Below, piece after piece: positions 45,454 through 54,359 of a stretch of DNA of 64,000 nt. How positions within the stretch are numbered: the stretch's first letter is position 1; each line of letters starts with the position of its first letter. The DNA comes from an uncultured Clostridium sp. GTDB taxonomy: Bacteria > Bacillota > Clostridia > Clostridiales > Clostridiaceae. The position numbers and the translations under genes are program-made. The stretch is from contig CAKVEW010000001.1 in NCBI GenBank assembly GCA_934746015.1, forward strand, positions 1-64,000. The letters run 5' to 3'. The notes below the pieces were generated by a model that saw only the letters and a program-made list of their open reading frames with translations, was not told the DNA's origin and ran no database searches.

Positions 45454-45691
45454 TATTCTCCCCCCTCTTATAGTATTGACCTTCTTCTCCAACGGTCAAC
45501 ACTACTGGAAACATTCTAGTTAAGCTTGATATATCTTCTAGTGTAATTTTTTTTAGATTATTAGAATAAATATCCAATTGTTTTAATAATTCATCATTGC
45601 TACTTTCAACTTTTACACTAGCTCTTATACACCCCAAAGTAATTAATGGACATACCTCTTTAATTTTATCTGAAATTATAATATCTAACAT
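45440..45691 (-). pseudogene. Truncated B3/4-domain protein
   Basis: The first 60 residues, ISDKIKEVCPLITLGCIRAS then LKKITLEDISSLTRM, match the start of B3/4 (PheRS beta-like editing/tRNA-binding) proteins, normally over 200 residues. The frame then runs through VVLTVGEEGQYYKRGENIG and ends inside the next gene. The core domain is missing. Confidence 0.55.
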
Positions 45692-45788
45692 TATATAGTA
45701 ACTCCTTTATTATTTATAATAGTTTATATAATTATTATAATATTTAGTTTAAAACTTTCTTTACATATATACAGATGTTTTTTATCAT

Positions 45789-45992
45789 TTATTTAGATTT
45801 TATTCTAAATTCATTTGGTGTAATATTTTCTAAAGCTTTAAATGCTCTGGTAAAAGATGAATTATATTTATAGCCAACTGATTCTCCTATTTATAAAATT
45901 GATAAGTCTATTTATCTTTAATTATTTCTTATATAATCATCAATGTAATATTGAAACTCTTCAGTAAATTTTCTTATGAATTTCCTACTCAT
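45789..45992 (-). pseudogene. AraC-family regulator relic
   Basis: GAGGGG and ATG 45992 open MSRKFIRKFTEEFQYYIDDY and stop after IRNN. Further on a second fragment reads GESVGYKYNSSFTRAFKALE then NITPNEFRIKSK-stop, the second helix-turn-helix of an AraC regulator. Most of the gene is gone. The remainder of 45692-46097 is AT-rich without other signals. Confidence 0.55.
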
Positions 45993-46097
45993 TTGTATCC
46001 CCTCAATTAAGTTATTTTTATTAAACTTACATTGACTGTACTAGCCTAACTTTTTGAGGGGCCTATGAGTCTTTCACTTTTATTTAAAACTTATTAC

Positions 46098-47972
46098 TTA
46101 AATATTTGAAGCCAAATAATAGGCATCTTCATTTGCATCTCTTATTCGTCCTACGTTTGTACAATCTCCTATCATATGTACGCTAAAAGGTAAATCATAA
46201 AATGTATATGCTTTATCACGATTTGGCTTTAACCCAGTTGCAATAACAATATCATCACAATAAATACAATACTCAGCACCTGTAGCATCCACATAGATAA
46301 CCTTATTTTTTTCTATTTTATTCACTTTAGCTGATGTCACACACTGAACTTTTGTCTTCTTAAGAAACTCATCCAAAACAATGTCATAATATAAACTATC
46401 TTGTCTATGTAATTGCGTATCAGCTTCAAGTATAACAACTTCTTTACCTTTTTTCCCAAGTTCAATAGCAAATTCGCAACCAATTGTTCCACCACCAATA
46501 ACTACAACCTTTTCCCCTAATTTATCTACACATGGGTATGCATCTAAGGCATTCACACTGTTTTCAATACCTTTTATAGGAGGCATATATGGTGAGGACC
46601 CAATTGCTACAATAACCTCATCTGGATTTATATCCATAATTATATCATTAGTTGCTTCTTCATTTAATCGTACATCAATATTGCTTTTATGAATTTGATG
46701 AATTAAATAATCTTTATATCGTCTTAAATCTTGTTTTGACTCATCATATTCAGAATAAATCAATAACCCTCCCAATGATTTTGCTTTCTCAAACAAAGTC
46801 ACTTTATGTCCTCTTTCATTTGCAACAAGTGCCGCCTTCATTCCAGCAGGTCCACCACCAATAACAACTACCTTTTTCTTTACCTCAGCAGGAGTTAATC
46901 TTTCAGGTACAAATTCTTGTTTAAATATACGTACATTTACAGAACAATTTTTTGAACGGCGATTTGTAGTCCAATGCATACAATTTGTACAACGGATACA
47001 TGGAACTATATCCTCAGCTCTATCTGCTCTGCTTTTTTTAATCCAATCAGGATCAGCAATCAATGCTCTTCCTAAAGCAACCATATCTGCATGACCATTT
47101 TTAATGATATCATTTGCTTCTTCTGGTGTCATAATAGAACCAACTACACAAACTGGAATATTTACATTTTCCTTGATTACTTTTGAATATTTTACATTCA
47201 CACAATGATCATCTAATTGTGAAGCAGTTAAATGAGTAGCACCTACTTTTTCCATATCACTTCCTACTGAGACATTCACCATATCAATATAAGGTTCACA
47301 ATCCTTAATGAAATGCAAAACTTCTTCAAATTCTAATCCATTCTCAATCCATTCACGGCAACTAACACGCATATCAATAGGGAAATCAGGCCCTACCATT
47401 TCTCTTACCTTTTTCACACACATTAAAGGGAAGCGTGCACGATTTTCATAAGAACCTCCAAATTCATCCTTTCTATGATTAACTCCAGGAGATAAAAACT
47501 GGTGTATCAACCATCCATGTCCAAAATGAAGCATACACATATCAAATCCAAACTTTTTTGCATTTAAGCATGTACGACCAAAAGACTCTGCTATTTCAAA
47601 AAGTTGTTCTCTTGTAAGTGCCTTAACATATGTTCCTAAATCATTCATTTCATCATTAGGACCATATGCTTCATTACGATTCCATAAACCGCAATGATGA
47701 ATTTCAGCAGAAACATAGCTACCTCCAAGCTTGTATAAGTCTAATTTTTTTCTTGTAGACTCGCATTCATATTTTGAAAATGGATCAGGGCCCCCAAACC
47801 ATCTACCTGTTGGATGATCAACCAAAACACATCCTAAAACATTCACAGCTGCTCCGCAACGCATTTTCTCAGGTGTCTCAATTCCTCCCCCTTGAACAGG
47901 TGCTGCAACAATTCGATTATTAAACATAAGTGAGTTAACTTTGATTGGTTTAAATAAAAAATTAAATTTCAT
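46098..47972 (-). CDS. NADH:flavin oxidoreductase, OYE/2,4-dienoyl-CoA reductase type
   Basis: 624 residues: N-terminal FMN TIM barrel (NRIVAAPVQGGG, HHCGLWNR, FGHGWLIHQFLSPGVNHRKD), a Cys cluster (CIRCTNCMHW...C) for a 4Fe-4S centre, then an FAD/NAD domain with GGGPAGMKAAL and GGGTIGCEFAIELGKKG, ending IGDCTNVGR. Relatives include FadH, BaiCD/BaiH and enoate reductases; the substrate is an activated alkene but unknown. ATG 47972 lies 9 nt from AAGGAGG; ATG 47981 is too close. A TTGACA at 48219-48224 with a poor -10 may start it. Confidence 0.9.
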   Translation of the reverse strand: MKFNFLFKPIKVNSLMFNNRIVAAPVQGGGIETPEKMRCGAAVNVLGCVLVDHPTGRWFGGPDPFSKYECESTRKKLDLYKLGGSYVSAEIHHCGLWNRNEAYGPNDEMNDLGTYVKALTREQLFEIAESFGRTCLNAKKFGFDMCMLHFGHGWLIHQFLSPGVNHRKDEFGGSYENRARFPLMCVKKVREMVGPDFPIDMRVSCREWIENGLEFEEVLHFIKDCEPYIDMVNVSVGSDMEKVGATHLTASQLDDHCVNVKYSKVIKENVNIPVCVVGSIMTPEEANDIIKNGHADMVALGRALIADPDWIKKSRADRAEDIVPCIRCTNCMHWTTNRRSKNCSVNVRIFKQEFVPERLTPAEVKKKVVVIGGGPAGMKAALVANERGHKVTLFEKAKSLGGLLIYSEYDESKQDLRRYKDYLIHQIHKSNIDVRLNEEATNDIIMDINPDEVIVAIGSSPYMPPIKGIENSVNALDAYPCVDKLGEKVVVIGGGTIGCEFAIELGKKGKEVVILEADTQLHRQDSLYYDIVLDEFLKKTKVQCVTSAKVNKIEKNKVIYVDATGAEYCIYCDDIVIATGLKPNRDKAYTFYDLPFSVHMIGDCTNVGRIRDANEDAYYLASNI

Positions 47973-48267
47973 AGACTTCATCCTCCTTAACTATTCAATA
48001 CCAAAAAGAAAAGTATGTTATCCTTTGCATTAATGATGCACACATTAATATATAAAGCAAAACCCATGCCAATATCTATTAAAAATATAATTTCCACACT
48101 TTTACTTACTTTCAGCCATTTCATTTAATCTAAATTTCTTTAATTGTCAATTAGATTCAATAGTATTCCATAAATTATTGACACTATTATTCTCTGTATT
48201 CCTTCATACTGGTCTTATGTCAATACTTATTTTTATTTTAAGCGGTTTAACTACAAAATTGACAAAA

Positions 48268-48371
48268 AGACACCACCAGGTGTCTTTTTCCCTTCAGTAT
48301 GAAATTGGGACATATCCTATTGCGATGACTTGGAGTTTACGACGGAATAAGCAATAGGATATGTCCCAATT
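48268..48371 (-). repeat. Variable-arm hairpin element, copy 2
   Basis: 21-bp perfect arms (48303-48323 and 48351-48371) around a 27-nt loop that reads on the minus strand TTATTCCGTCGTAAACTCCA then AGTCATC. Then TACTGAAGG and an AAAGACACC/GGTGTCTTT hairpin (48271-48289). The right arm touches the stop codon of the ThiM-like gene, so here it also serves as its 3' UTR/terminator. The rest of the 400-bp gap 47973-48371 is AT-rich promoter-type DNA. Confidence 0.75.
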
Positions 48372-49211
48372 CTACCTTGTGAATAAATAATCTATTTTTG
48401 ATAATTTTCTTAATTCATTAGAATTTATATTCTTAATTTCATCTTCTAAGTATTTCTTTAAACTTATATTTTCACTATAAATTGAACTCTTTTGTTCTGC
48501 TTTTTTTTCACTTACTGCCATAGTCATAATAGCAACTAAGACGCTTATAAACCTTTCTTCAGTATTACTTGCAGATGCAACTCCAACAGAAATTAGTCCA
48601 TTTAACATAGCTTCAATATCTAAGGATTTATTATAGTCCTCTATATATCTACTTATAAAGAATTCACTAAATCCATCCGTTAAATAATAATCATCACTTT
48701 TTATCACTAAGATTGTATTATTAATTTTTGAAAACTTTCTTAAACTAATTCTAAAGGAATTATCTTCTCTTAATTTATTATTAAACTTATTTTCTTCAAT
48801 TAAAGTTTTATCCTTTAATACTAGACCCTTAAATTCTTCAACCCTTCCTGTGACAACATTTATATTATATCTATTTATAAATCTTAATGCCATTTCCTTT
48901 ACTGGGAAAGAAATGTTTCCTCCTAGTATATCCAAAACTACAGGTATTCCTTTTCTTCTTGCAATTCTTATTGACTTTTCTATTGCTTCAATTTTATCTT
49001 CATTTAAGTCCTCAAGATATATTAGTAAGGAGTTAGCTTTAGAAGTTAATTCTAAATATTCGTTTAATAAATTGGCAAATATCGGTTTACCATTATAGTT
49101 TATTATACTTTCTTCTAACTTTTTTGAAGAAATATTAATACAGTGTATAAGAGGTTGCTTTATTTTCTGCAAGTTTAAGCTCTCGTCTAATGCTCTTATA
49201 CCAATTTGCAT
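48372..49211 (-). CDS. ThiM-like (hydroxyethylthiazole kinase fold) protein, catalytically degenerate
   Basis: 279 residues. IKQPLIHCINI, PIFANLLNEYLELTSKANSL, ARRKGIPVVLDILGGN and VVTGRVEEFKGL follow the thiazole kinase layout, but the catalytic anion-hole/cysteine block (usually GTGC) is replaced by MLNGLISVGVASAS, and the VGAT loop is altered. No thi genes are near. Probably a non-canonical or inactive paralogue. The 53-bp duplicated segment lies at 48518-48570. GAGAGG precedes the ATG. Confidence 0.65.
   Translation of the reverse strand: MQIGIRALDESLNLQKIKQPLIHCINISSKKLEESIINYNGKPIFANLLNEYLELTSKANSLLIYLEDLNEDKIEAIEKSIRIARRKGIPVVLDILGGNISFPVKEMALRFINRYNINVVTGRVEEFKGLVLKDKTLIEENKFNNKLREDNSFRISLRKFSKINNTILVIKSDDYYLTDGFSEFFISRYIEDYNKSLDIEAMLNGLISVGVASASNTEERFISVLVAIMTMAVSEKKAEQKSSIYSENISLKKYLEDEIKNINSNELRKLSKIDYLFTR
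48518..48570. repeat. Source copy of the 53-bp duplication
   Basis: Within the ThiM-like gene, coding for NTEERFISVLVAIMTMA. The identical sequence is at 45046-45098. Confidence 0.9.
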
Positions 49212-49377
49212 TATTGTTTTCCTCTCTTACATCCTGAAATATATTGATGTCAATACAAATAGTATTAATACATATTATTCGACAGCATTTTTATATGTGC
49301 CTTATTTTTCTTAATAGTCTTTTCATAAATATTGGTATATAATGATAATTAAATATTTAAACTAAAAGGAGAATATT

Positions 49378-49938
49378 ATGAATTGGATAGAAGAAATAAA
49401 AGAATATGTTCCATATAATGAACAAGAAGCTGCTGATAAAGAAGCTATATTATATGCAATTAACAACTTTAATAATTTACTTACTAGAGAAAATCCATTA
49501 GCTCATATAACTAGTTCTGGATATATAGTAAATAAAGATAAGACTAAAGTTCTTATGATTTATCATAATATATATAATTCTTGGTCATGGACTGGTGGGC
49601 ATGCAGATGGAGATGAAGATTTGCTTTATGTAGCCATTAAAGAAGCTAAAGAAGAAACAGGAGTTAAACATATTAAGGCTTTAGATGAAAAGATATTTTC
49701 TTTAGATGTACTACCTGTACCTGCTCATATTAAAAGAGGAAAAAATATTGCTTCACATCTTCATTTATCAGTAGCTTATCTTTTAGAAGCTGATGAAAAT
49801 GATAATCTTACTATTAAAGAAGATGAAAACAGCGGAGTAAAATGGATTCCAATTGATGAGGTTTCTAAATACTCTACTGAAGAAGATATGATTAAGCTTT
49901 ATGAAAAGTTCAATAAAAAAATTAAAGAAATGAAATAA
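49378..49938 (+). CDS. NUDIX hydrolase
   Basis: 186 residues. SWTGGHADGDEDLLYVAIKE then AKEETG is a Nudix box with Lys in the usual Arg place. The N-terminal YNEQEAADKEAIL and internal LPVPAHIKRGKNIASHLHL fit a common Firmicute NUDIX subgroup. AAAAGGAG precedes the ATG. Confidence 0.9.
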   Translation: MNWIEEIKEYVPYNEQEAADKEAILYAINNFNNLLTRENPLAHITSSGYIVNKDKTKVLMIYHNIYNSWSWTGGHADGDEDLLYVAIKEAKEETGVKHIKALDEKIFSLDVLPVPAHIKRGKNIASHLHLSVAYLLEADENDNLTIKEDENSGVKWIPIDEVSKYSTEEDMIKLYEKFNKKIKEMK

Positions 49939-49943
49939 ATATT

Positions 49944-49986
49944 ATATACCTAGTCGACAATATTAACTTTGTTCTCTAGGTATATT
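49944..49986 (+). terminator. Terminator after the NUDIX gene
   Basis: ATATACCTAG pairs with CTAGGTATAT across a 22-nt loop, followed by TTTATC. Confidence 0.7.
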
Positions 49987-50026
49987 TATCATTTATTTAT
50001 CTTCTTATATTTTTTTCTGATTATAT

Positions 50027-50386
50027 TTACGATATAAATTCAAATAAATAGTCATATTCCTTGATAAGTCCCAAGGATTCATAAGTATTTCTTGCAACAA
50101 TATTTAATGATGAAGTTTGCGTTACTGGTATTTTATTAGAAGTAATAATATTATCTATCATATACAACATTAATTTTTCACAAAAACCTCTTCCTCTATA
50201 ATTAGGCTGAATATAAACTGTTGTGATATCAATGAAATTTTTAGATTCTCCACTATATCTGGCCATGCCTATTGGCTGTCCATTATGTTCTATAAAATAA
50301 ACCCCTAACTTTATATCTTCAAACAACTTTCTTCTATTAGCAATATCAGCAACTTTCTCTTCATTTGTAGCACCTAAATAAATCAA
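50027..50386 (-). pseudogene. N-terminally truncated GNAT acetyltransferase
   Basis: 119 codons from a TTG without ribosome binding site: IEHNGQPIGMARYSGESKNF, TTVYIQPNYRGRGFCEKLML (acetyl-CoA loop) and ARNTYESLGL. The acetyl-CoA half is whole, but the N-terminal half is absent and the upstream sequence is the terminator of another gene, which suggests a deletion joined them. Confidence 0.6.
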
Positions 50387-50390
50387 TTAA

Positions 50391-50417
50391 AAGAGTGCCT
50401 ACTAAATAGACACTCTT
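50391..50417 (-). terminator. Terminator of the Rpn-type nuclease gene
   Basis: AAGAGTGTCTA-TTTAG-TAGGCACTCTT followed by TTAATT; 18 bp past the stop. Confidence 0.8.
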
Positions 50418-50434
50418 ACTTTTATTAAAATCTT

Positions 50435-51217
50435 CTATTCTATTATTTCTTTAACTTTTTCTTCAGAGATTTCACATATTTTTGCTATATTACTTATAGA
50501 TTCACCCTTACTTAGAAGTTTAAACACCTTCTTTGCAAGTTCAATACCTTCTTCAAGTTTTTCCCTATCACGTTCTAAAAGTGTCATAAATTCCACCTCC
50601 ACATTTGGATTATTCTTAACTTCAGCAACTTTCTTATGGATATTTTTAACTAAAGTTCCAGTAGATTTCTCTGCAATTTTATCATCTGAATGTTCTACAT
50701 ACTTTAAAAAATCAATAAGTTCATCACTTAAATCTCTTACAACTCCTGTAGTATTTAAAATAATTTTATTAGTATCATCTTTTAGTTTTATGCTACTATC
50801 TTCTATACATACTGTTTCAAAAGTATATTTGTGTCTTCCTACTTCAAATAAATCAAAAGTGCAAATAAATATAATATAACTTTTAGCAAGTTTTCTATAA
50901 TCTTCTCCCTTACTTATTAAGTCTAAATCAATATTCCCTTGATAATATCTTAATCTTTTAGGAAGATTTCTATGCTTACCACGTTGCATCTCTACATTAT
51001 ATACAGTATTATTCTGATCCTTCACATATATATCTAATCTAATACCTTTACTTTTTAATAGTAAATCTATTGTCTTTTGATTTTCAGGTATTTCTATTTT
51101 TTCAATTTGTATTTCAAGAAGCTTTTCTAAAAACTCTTTACAAATTTTCTTATCACTCATTACTTTTGCAAATAGAAAATCATCTTCTAAATTTAATTCT
51201 TTTAATGTCTTTTCCAT
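50435..51217 (-). CDS. Rpn-family recombination-promoting nuclease / PD-(D/E)XK transposase-like
   Basis: 260 residues. NLEDDFLFAKVMSDKKICKE at the start and the nuclease core RLDIYVKDQNNTVYNVEMQR (D-x-ExQ) followed by RLRYYQGNIDLDLISKGEDY. The C-terminus has a helical tail ending ISNIAKICEISEEKVKEII. Members cut DNA and promote RecA-independent recombination, or act as relics of mobile elements. GAGG lies before the ATG. Confidence 0.85.
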   Translation of the reverse strand: MEKTLKELNLEDDFLFAKVMSDKKICKEFLEKLLEIQIEKIEIPENQKTIDLLLKSKGIRLDIYVKDQNNTVYNVEMQRGKHRNLPKRLRYYQGNIDLDLISKGEDYRKLAKSYIIFICTFDLFEVGRHKYTFETVCIEDSSIKLKDDTNKIILNTTGVVRDLSDELIDFLKYVEHSDDKIAEKSTGTLVKNIHKKVAEVKNNPNVEVEFMTLLERDREKLEEGIELAKKVFKLLSKGESISNIAKICEISEEKVKEIIE

Positions 51218-51327
51218 TATATTTTTCCTCTATAGCTATTTTATCATTTGTTTAATTTATTACCTATATTATATAAAAATATTCACTTATTAGCAATGTA
51301 TCTTACTTATTACTTCTTACTTCAAAA

Positions 51328-51936
51328 CTATAACTTTATAGTGTTTCCGCTTCTATTCATAAGATCTATAATTTGATACATATTTCCTATTTCTCCAACC
51401 TTAAGTTCATCCTTTAAATTATAGAAATCTAAGCAAGCCCCACAGCTTATTATATTTACTCCCTTTTCCTTCATTGCATTTAAACTATCTAATACATCTG
51501 AACCTGTACAAGTTAGTTTAACTCCTCCATTTATAAACATTAAGTTTTCTGGAAGAACTTCTGATTCTGCTAGGGTATTAATATATACTTTCATTAGAGT
51601 TTCCCCTAGCTTGTCATCACCATTTCCTAAAAGGTTAGTAGCTACTAATATTGTTGGTGCAGAAGATGTAGGAATATTATCTACTGATTCTTCCATTCCT
51701 TTAGATGCTTGTACACCACTAATCTCTCCTCTTGAAAGTTGTATTTTATATAATCCTTCTTCTTCAATAAAACTACTATTTAAATTAATTCCTTTAGCTA
51801 ACCTTAATACATTATTTTTTGCTACTTCATTATCTACTATAACTAAAGCTTCTTTTGAATCTTCTAAATCGAAATATTTTTTTGTTTTTATTACTGGCAT
51901 AGGACAAGCTAATCCCTTACAATCAATAATATTCAT
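51328..51936 (-). CDS. yedF: YedF: TusA-like plus DsrE-like selenium metabolism protein
   Basis: 202 residues. MNIIDCKGLACPMPVIKTKK carries the TusA/SirA CPxP motif; the second half is DsrE/DsrF-like with VGEIGNMYQIIDLM. Fused TusA-DsrE YedF proteins occur with selenium-using systems. A longer frame to 51993 lacks a ribosome binding site; GAGGTGAT precedes ATG 51936. Last gene of the selD operon, 28 bp after the XdhC-like gene. Confidence 0.9.
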   Translation of the reverse strand: MNIIDCKGLACPMPVIKTKKYFDLEDSKEALVIVDNEVAKNNVLRLAKGINLNSSFIEEEGLYKIQLSRGEISGVQASKGMEESVDNIPTSSAPTILVATNLLGNGDDKLGETLMKVYINTLAESEVLPENLMFINGGVKLTCTGSDVLDSLNAMKEKGVNIISCGACLDFYNLKDELKVGEIGNMYQIIDLMNRSGNTIKL

Positions 51937-51964
51937 ACTATCACCTCTATTTAAATTCTTTATA

Positions 51965-52774
51965 CTAATTATCCCAAACTCTTTTAACTTCATTTTTATG
52001 TTTTAAAGAGCCATTATTTTTTAAAAGTAAAATTTCACTAAGTATTCCTAATGCAATTTCTTCTGGTAAACTAGATGCAATATCTAATCCCATTGGGGCA
52101 TATACTTTTCTCAAAGTTTCTTCGGAAACTCCCTCTTCAATTAAATCCTGCATTATTCCTTTAACTTTTTTTATACTTCCTATCATTCCTGTATATGAAG
52201 TCTCCTTCTTAATTACAGATCTTAAAGCTTCTTTATCAGTTAAATGTCCCCTTGTTACTATTACAACATAATCTTCTTTATTAAAATTAAAGTTATCAAG
52301 ATTTTCTTCTATATTTCCTATTATAATTTCATCTGCAGATTTAAGTCTTTCTTCATCTTTATACTCTAATCTATCATCAAATATAACTGTATAAAAATTA
52401 AGTATTTTCCCTATATTGTTAAGCTTTTCCCCTATATGTCCTCCTCCAACAATAATTAGTCTATTCTTAGGAGTAAAGACCTTTATATATCCCTTTACAG
52501 CTCCACCACAAGCCATTCCTAGTCCTGATTCATTCAAAACATAATCAAAGGATATGCTTTCATTTTTAGCTATTGCTTCCTTTGCTTTTTCTATTATAGT
52601 TAATTCAACCTTTCCTCCTCCAACTGAGCCTAGTATCCTTCCACTATTAAAAACAGCCATTGAAGATCCTTTTTTTCTTGGAGATGAACCACTATCATCT
52701 GTTAGTATTGCAAGTGCAGCACTTTCTCCATTTTTTATTGCCTCATAAATCTCGAATAAAATTTGCTCATCCAT
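51965..52774 (-). CDS. XdhC/CoxI-family protein
   Basis: 269 residues: AALAILTDDSGSSPRKKGSS and GSVGGGKVE at the N-terminus, the Rossmann-like LIIVGGGHIGEKLNNIG in the middle, and YAPMGLDIASSLPEEIALGI at the C-terminus. XdhC-type chaperones sulfurate or selenate the molybdenum cofactor and insert it into hydroxylases. Placement with selD, yqeB and yqeC points to selenium-dependent molybdenum hydroxylases. GAGAGGG precedes the ATG. Confidence 0.92.
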   Translation of the reverse strand: MDEQILFEIYEAIKNGESAALAILTDDSGSSPRKKGSSMAVFNSGRILGSVGGGKVELTIIEKAKEAIAKNESISFDYVLNESGLGMACGGAVKGYIKVFTPKNRLIIVGGGHIGEKLNNIGKILNFYTVIFDDRLEYKDEERLKSADEIIIGNIEENLDNFNFNKEDYVVIVTRGHLTDKEALRSVIKKETSYTGMIGSIKKVKGIMQDLIEEGVSEETLRKVYAPMGLDIASSLPEEIALGILSEILLLKNNGSLKHKNEVKRVWDN

Positions 52775-52787
52775 TTTATTTACCCTC

Positions 52788-53588
52788 TCATAAATTCTTA
52801 ATATTTTTCATCATCAAAAGAGCTTCTAAAACTCCTCCTCCAATATTTCTGGCTTTATCTGATATAGTTGTATAATTTTCAACTTCTTTAAGTCTAGGGT
52901 CTACATCTCCTATTTTTAATCCTTTATAAACCAATGTACCATCTTTTATTAATCCTCTTAATAGTCCACTAATAGGTGATTTAACTTCAGTTGCACCAAT
53001 ATAAGCTAGTACATCATCTTTCTTTACAATATCTCCAATTTTGCTTACATTTTTTATTACACCATCAGCTTCACTATAAATTACTCTTTCCTTTGAGTAA
53101 CCTCCAATATCACCTGGAATACCAGTATTAGGCTTAGCATATCCTTCAAAAATCAATCTACCTAAATTATGTCCTCTCATTGTTTCAATAACAATATCTA
53201 CATCTACACCTGCATTAAATCCTGGTCCTAAAGCTATAGTTATTGGTGCCATGGACTTATTTGTTCCTAAATTTTTCTTAGCTAATATAGCATCTATTAC
53301 TGCTAAGGGCTTAATTTCTTCTATTATCTTTCCTTCTGGATCAACTATTACTGGTATGAAGTCATTTTTATGAGCTTTCTTTATTTCATCTATATTATTA
53401 ACTTTTATGGCTATAATTCCTTCTACTGAGGTTTCTCCATTATAAACTGCATCACTAAAAGCCACATTTCTTCTTATTGCTGTTGGCTTATCTACTTCTA
53501 GTATTATCACCTTAAACCCACTTCTATATAACTTTTGTATACTTCCAGAGGCTATGTCGCCTCCCCCTCTTACAACTATATAATCCAT
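52788..53588 (-). CDS. yqeB: YqeB: selenium-dependent molybdenum hydroxylase maturation protein
   Basis: 266 residues beginning MDYIVVRGGGDIASGSIQKL; later ITIALGPGFNAGVDVDIVIE and a biotinyl-like end with SKIGDIVKKDDVLAYIG. This is the EF2563/YqeB family tied to selenium-dependent molybdenum hydroxylases. ATG 53588 has AAGG 9 nt upstream; the longer frame to 53606 has none. Confidence 0.9.
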   Translation of the reverse strand: MDYIVVRGGGDIASGSIQKLYRSGFKVIILEVDKPTAIRRNVAFSDAVYNGETSVEGIIAIKVNNIDEIKKAHKNDFIPVIVDPEGKIIEEIKPLAVIDAILAKKNLGTNKSMAPITIALGPGFNAGVDVDIVIETMRGHNLGRLIFEGYAKPNTGIPGDIGGYSKERVIYSEADGVIKNVSKIGDIVKKDDVLAYIGATEVKSPISGLLRGLIKDGTLVYKGLKIGDVDPRLKEVENYTTISDKARNIGGGVLEALLMMKNIKNL

Positions 53589-53611
53589 TCTCATATTCCT
53601 TACCATTTTTA

Positions 53612-54349
53612 TTACAACTTAATATAATTAAAAGATTTATCTTTTAAACTTCCATATATAATTTTACTCAAAAGTCTTACTTTATTATTTTCCTTTATTA
53701 TTTTATCAATTAACAAGTGTAATGTATTTTCTTTAACTGTATCAGTTGCATTAAGAAATAGTATCCTCTCTCCCTTTGAATTTTTAAATAACCCATTTTC
53801 ACTAAATATAATACTTATTAATATATCAAGGCTAACATTTTCATTCACCTTACTATTAGTTAAATCTATAAATTCCTTCAGTCTATGAATATTTTCATCC
53901 TTTATTTCCATTCCAAAAGCTTTTAAGCTTAAAACTCCTATAGTTTTAGTAGTATCCTTATAAATAACTGGTTCATTTTCATTCCAAGCCTTTAAAGATT
54001 TCTTTTTAGATCCATCTGCTTCAATTAATGTATAATCAAAACTATCCTTTAAATAATCTAACTCCTCTAAGTCTAGTCCTACTAATTTACCTTCATTATT
54101 TACATAATTGCCATAAACATATATTCCATTTTCAGTACTAGTTTGTAAAAATCCATAGCCGTCTTTTTTTAATCCTAAGTATTTAATTTTTTCTTCCCTT
54201 GGTTTATAAATTTTAGTTGTAGTTGTAACTAAAACATTATTGTTTTTTAATTCATTAGCTAATAAAAACATTAATGTGGTTTTCCCACCTGCACCTACTA
54301 TGGAAACTATATCTTTTCCCTTAAGCTCTAATAATTCATGTACTAACAC
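53612..54349 (-). CDS. yqeC: YqeC: selenium cofactor biosynthesis protein
   Basis: 245 residues; P-loop VSIVGAGGKTTLMFLLANEL at the start, TTTTKIY and TLIEADGSKKKSLKAW further on, all typical of YqeC. GTG start 7 nt after AGGAG. Lies between selD (10-bp gap) and yqeB in the operon. Confidence 0.92.
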   Translation of the reverse strand: MLVHELLELKGKDIVSIVGAGGKTTLMFLLANELKNNNVLVTTTTKIYKPREEKIKYLGLKKDGYGFLQTSTENGIYVYGNYVNNEGKLVGLDLEELDYLKDSFDYTLIEADGSKKKSLKAWNENEPVIYKDTTKTIGVLSLKAFGMEIKDENIHRLKEFIDLTNSKVNENVSLDILISIIFSENGLFKNSKGERILFLNATDTVKENTLHLLIDKIIKENNKVRLLSKIIYGSLKDKSFNYIKL

Positions 54350-54359
54350 AAAAGTTCTC

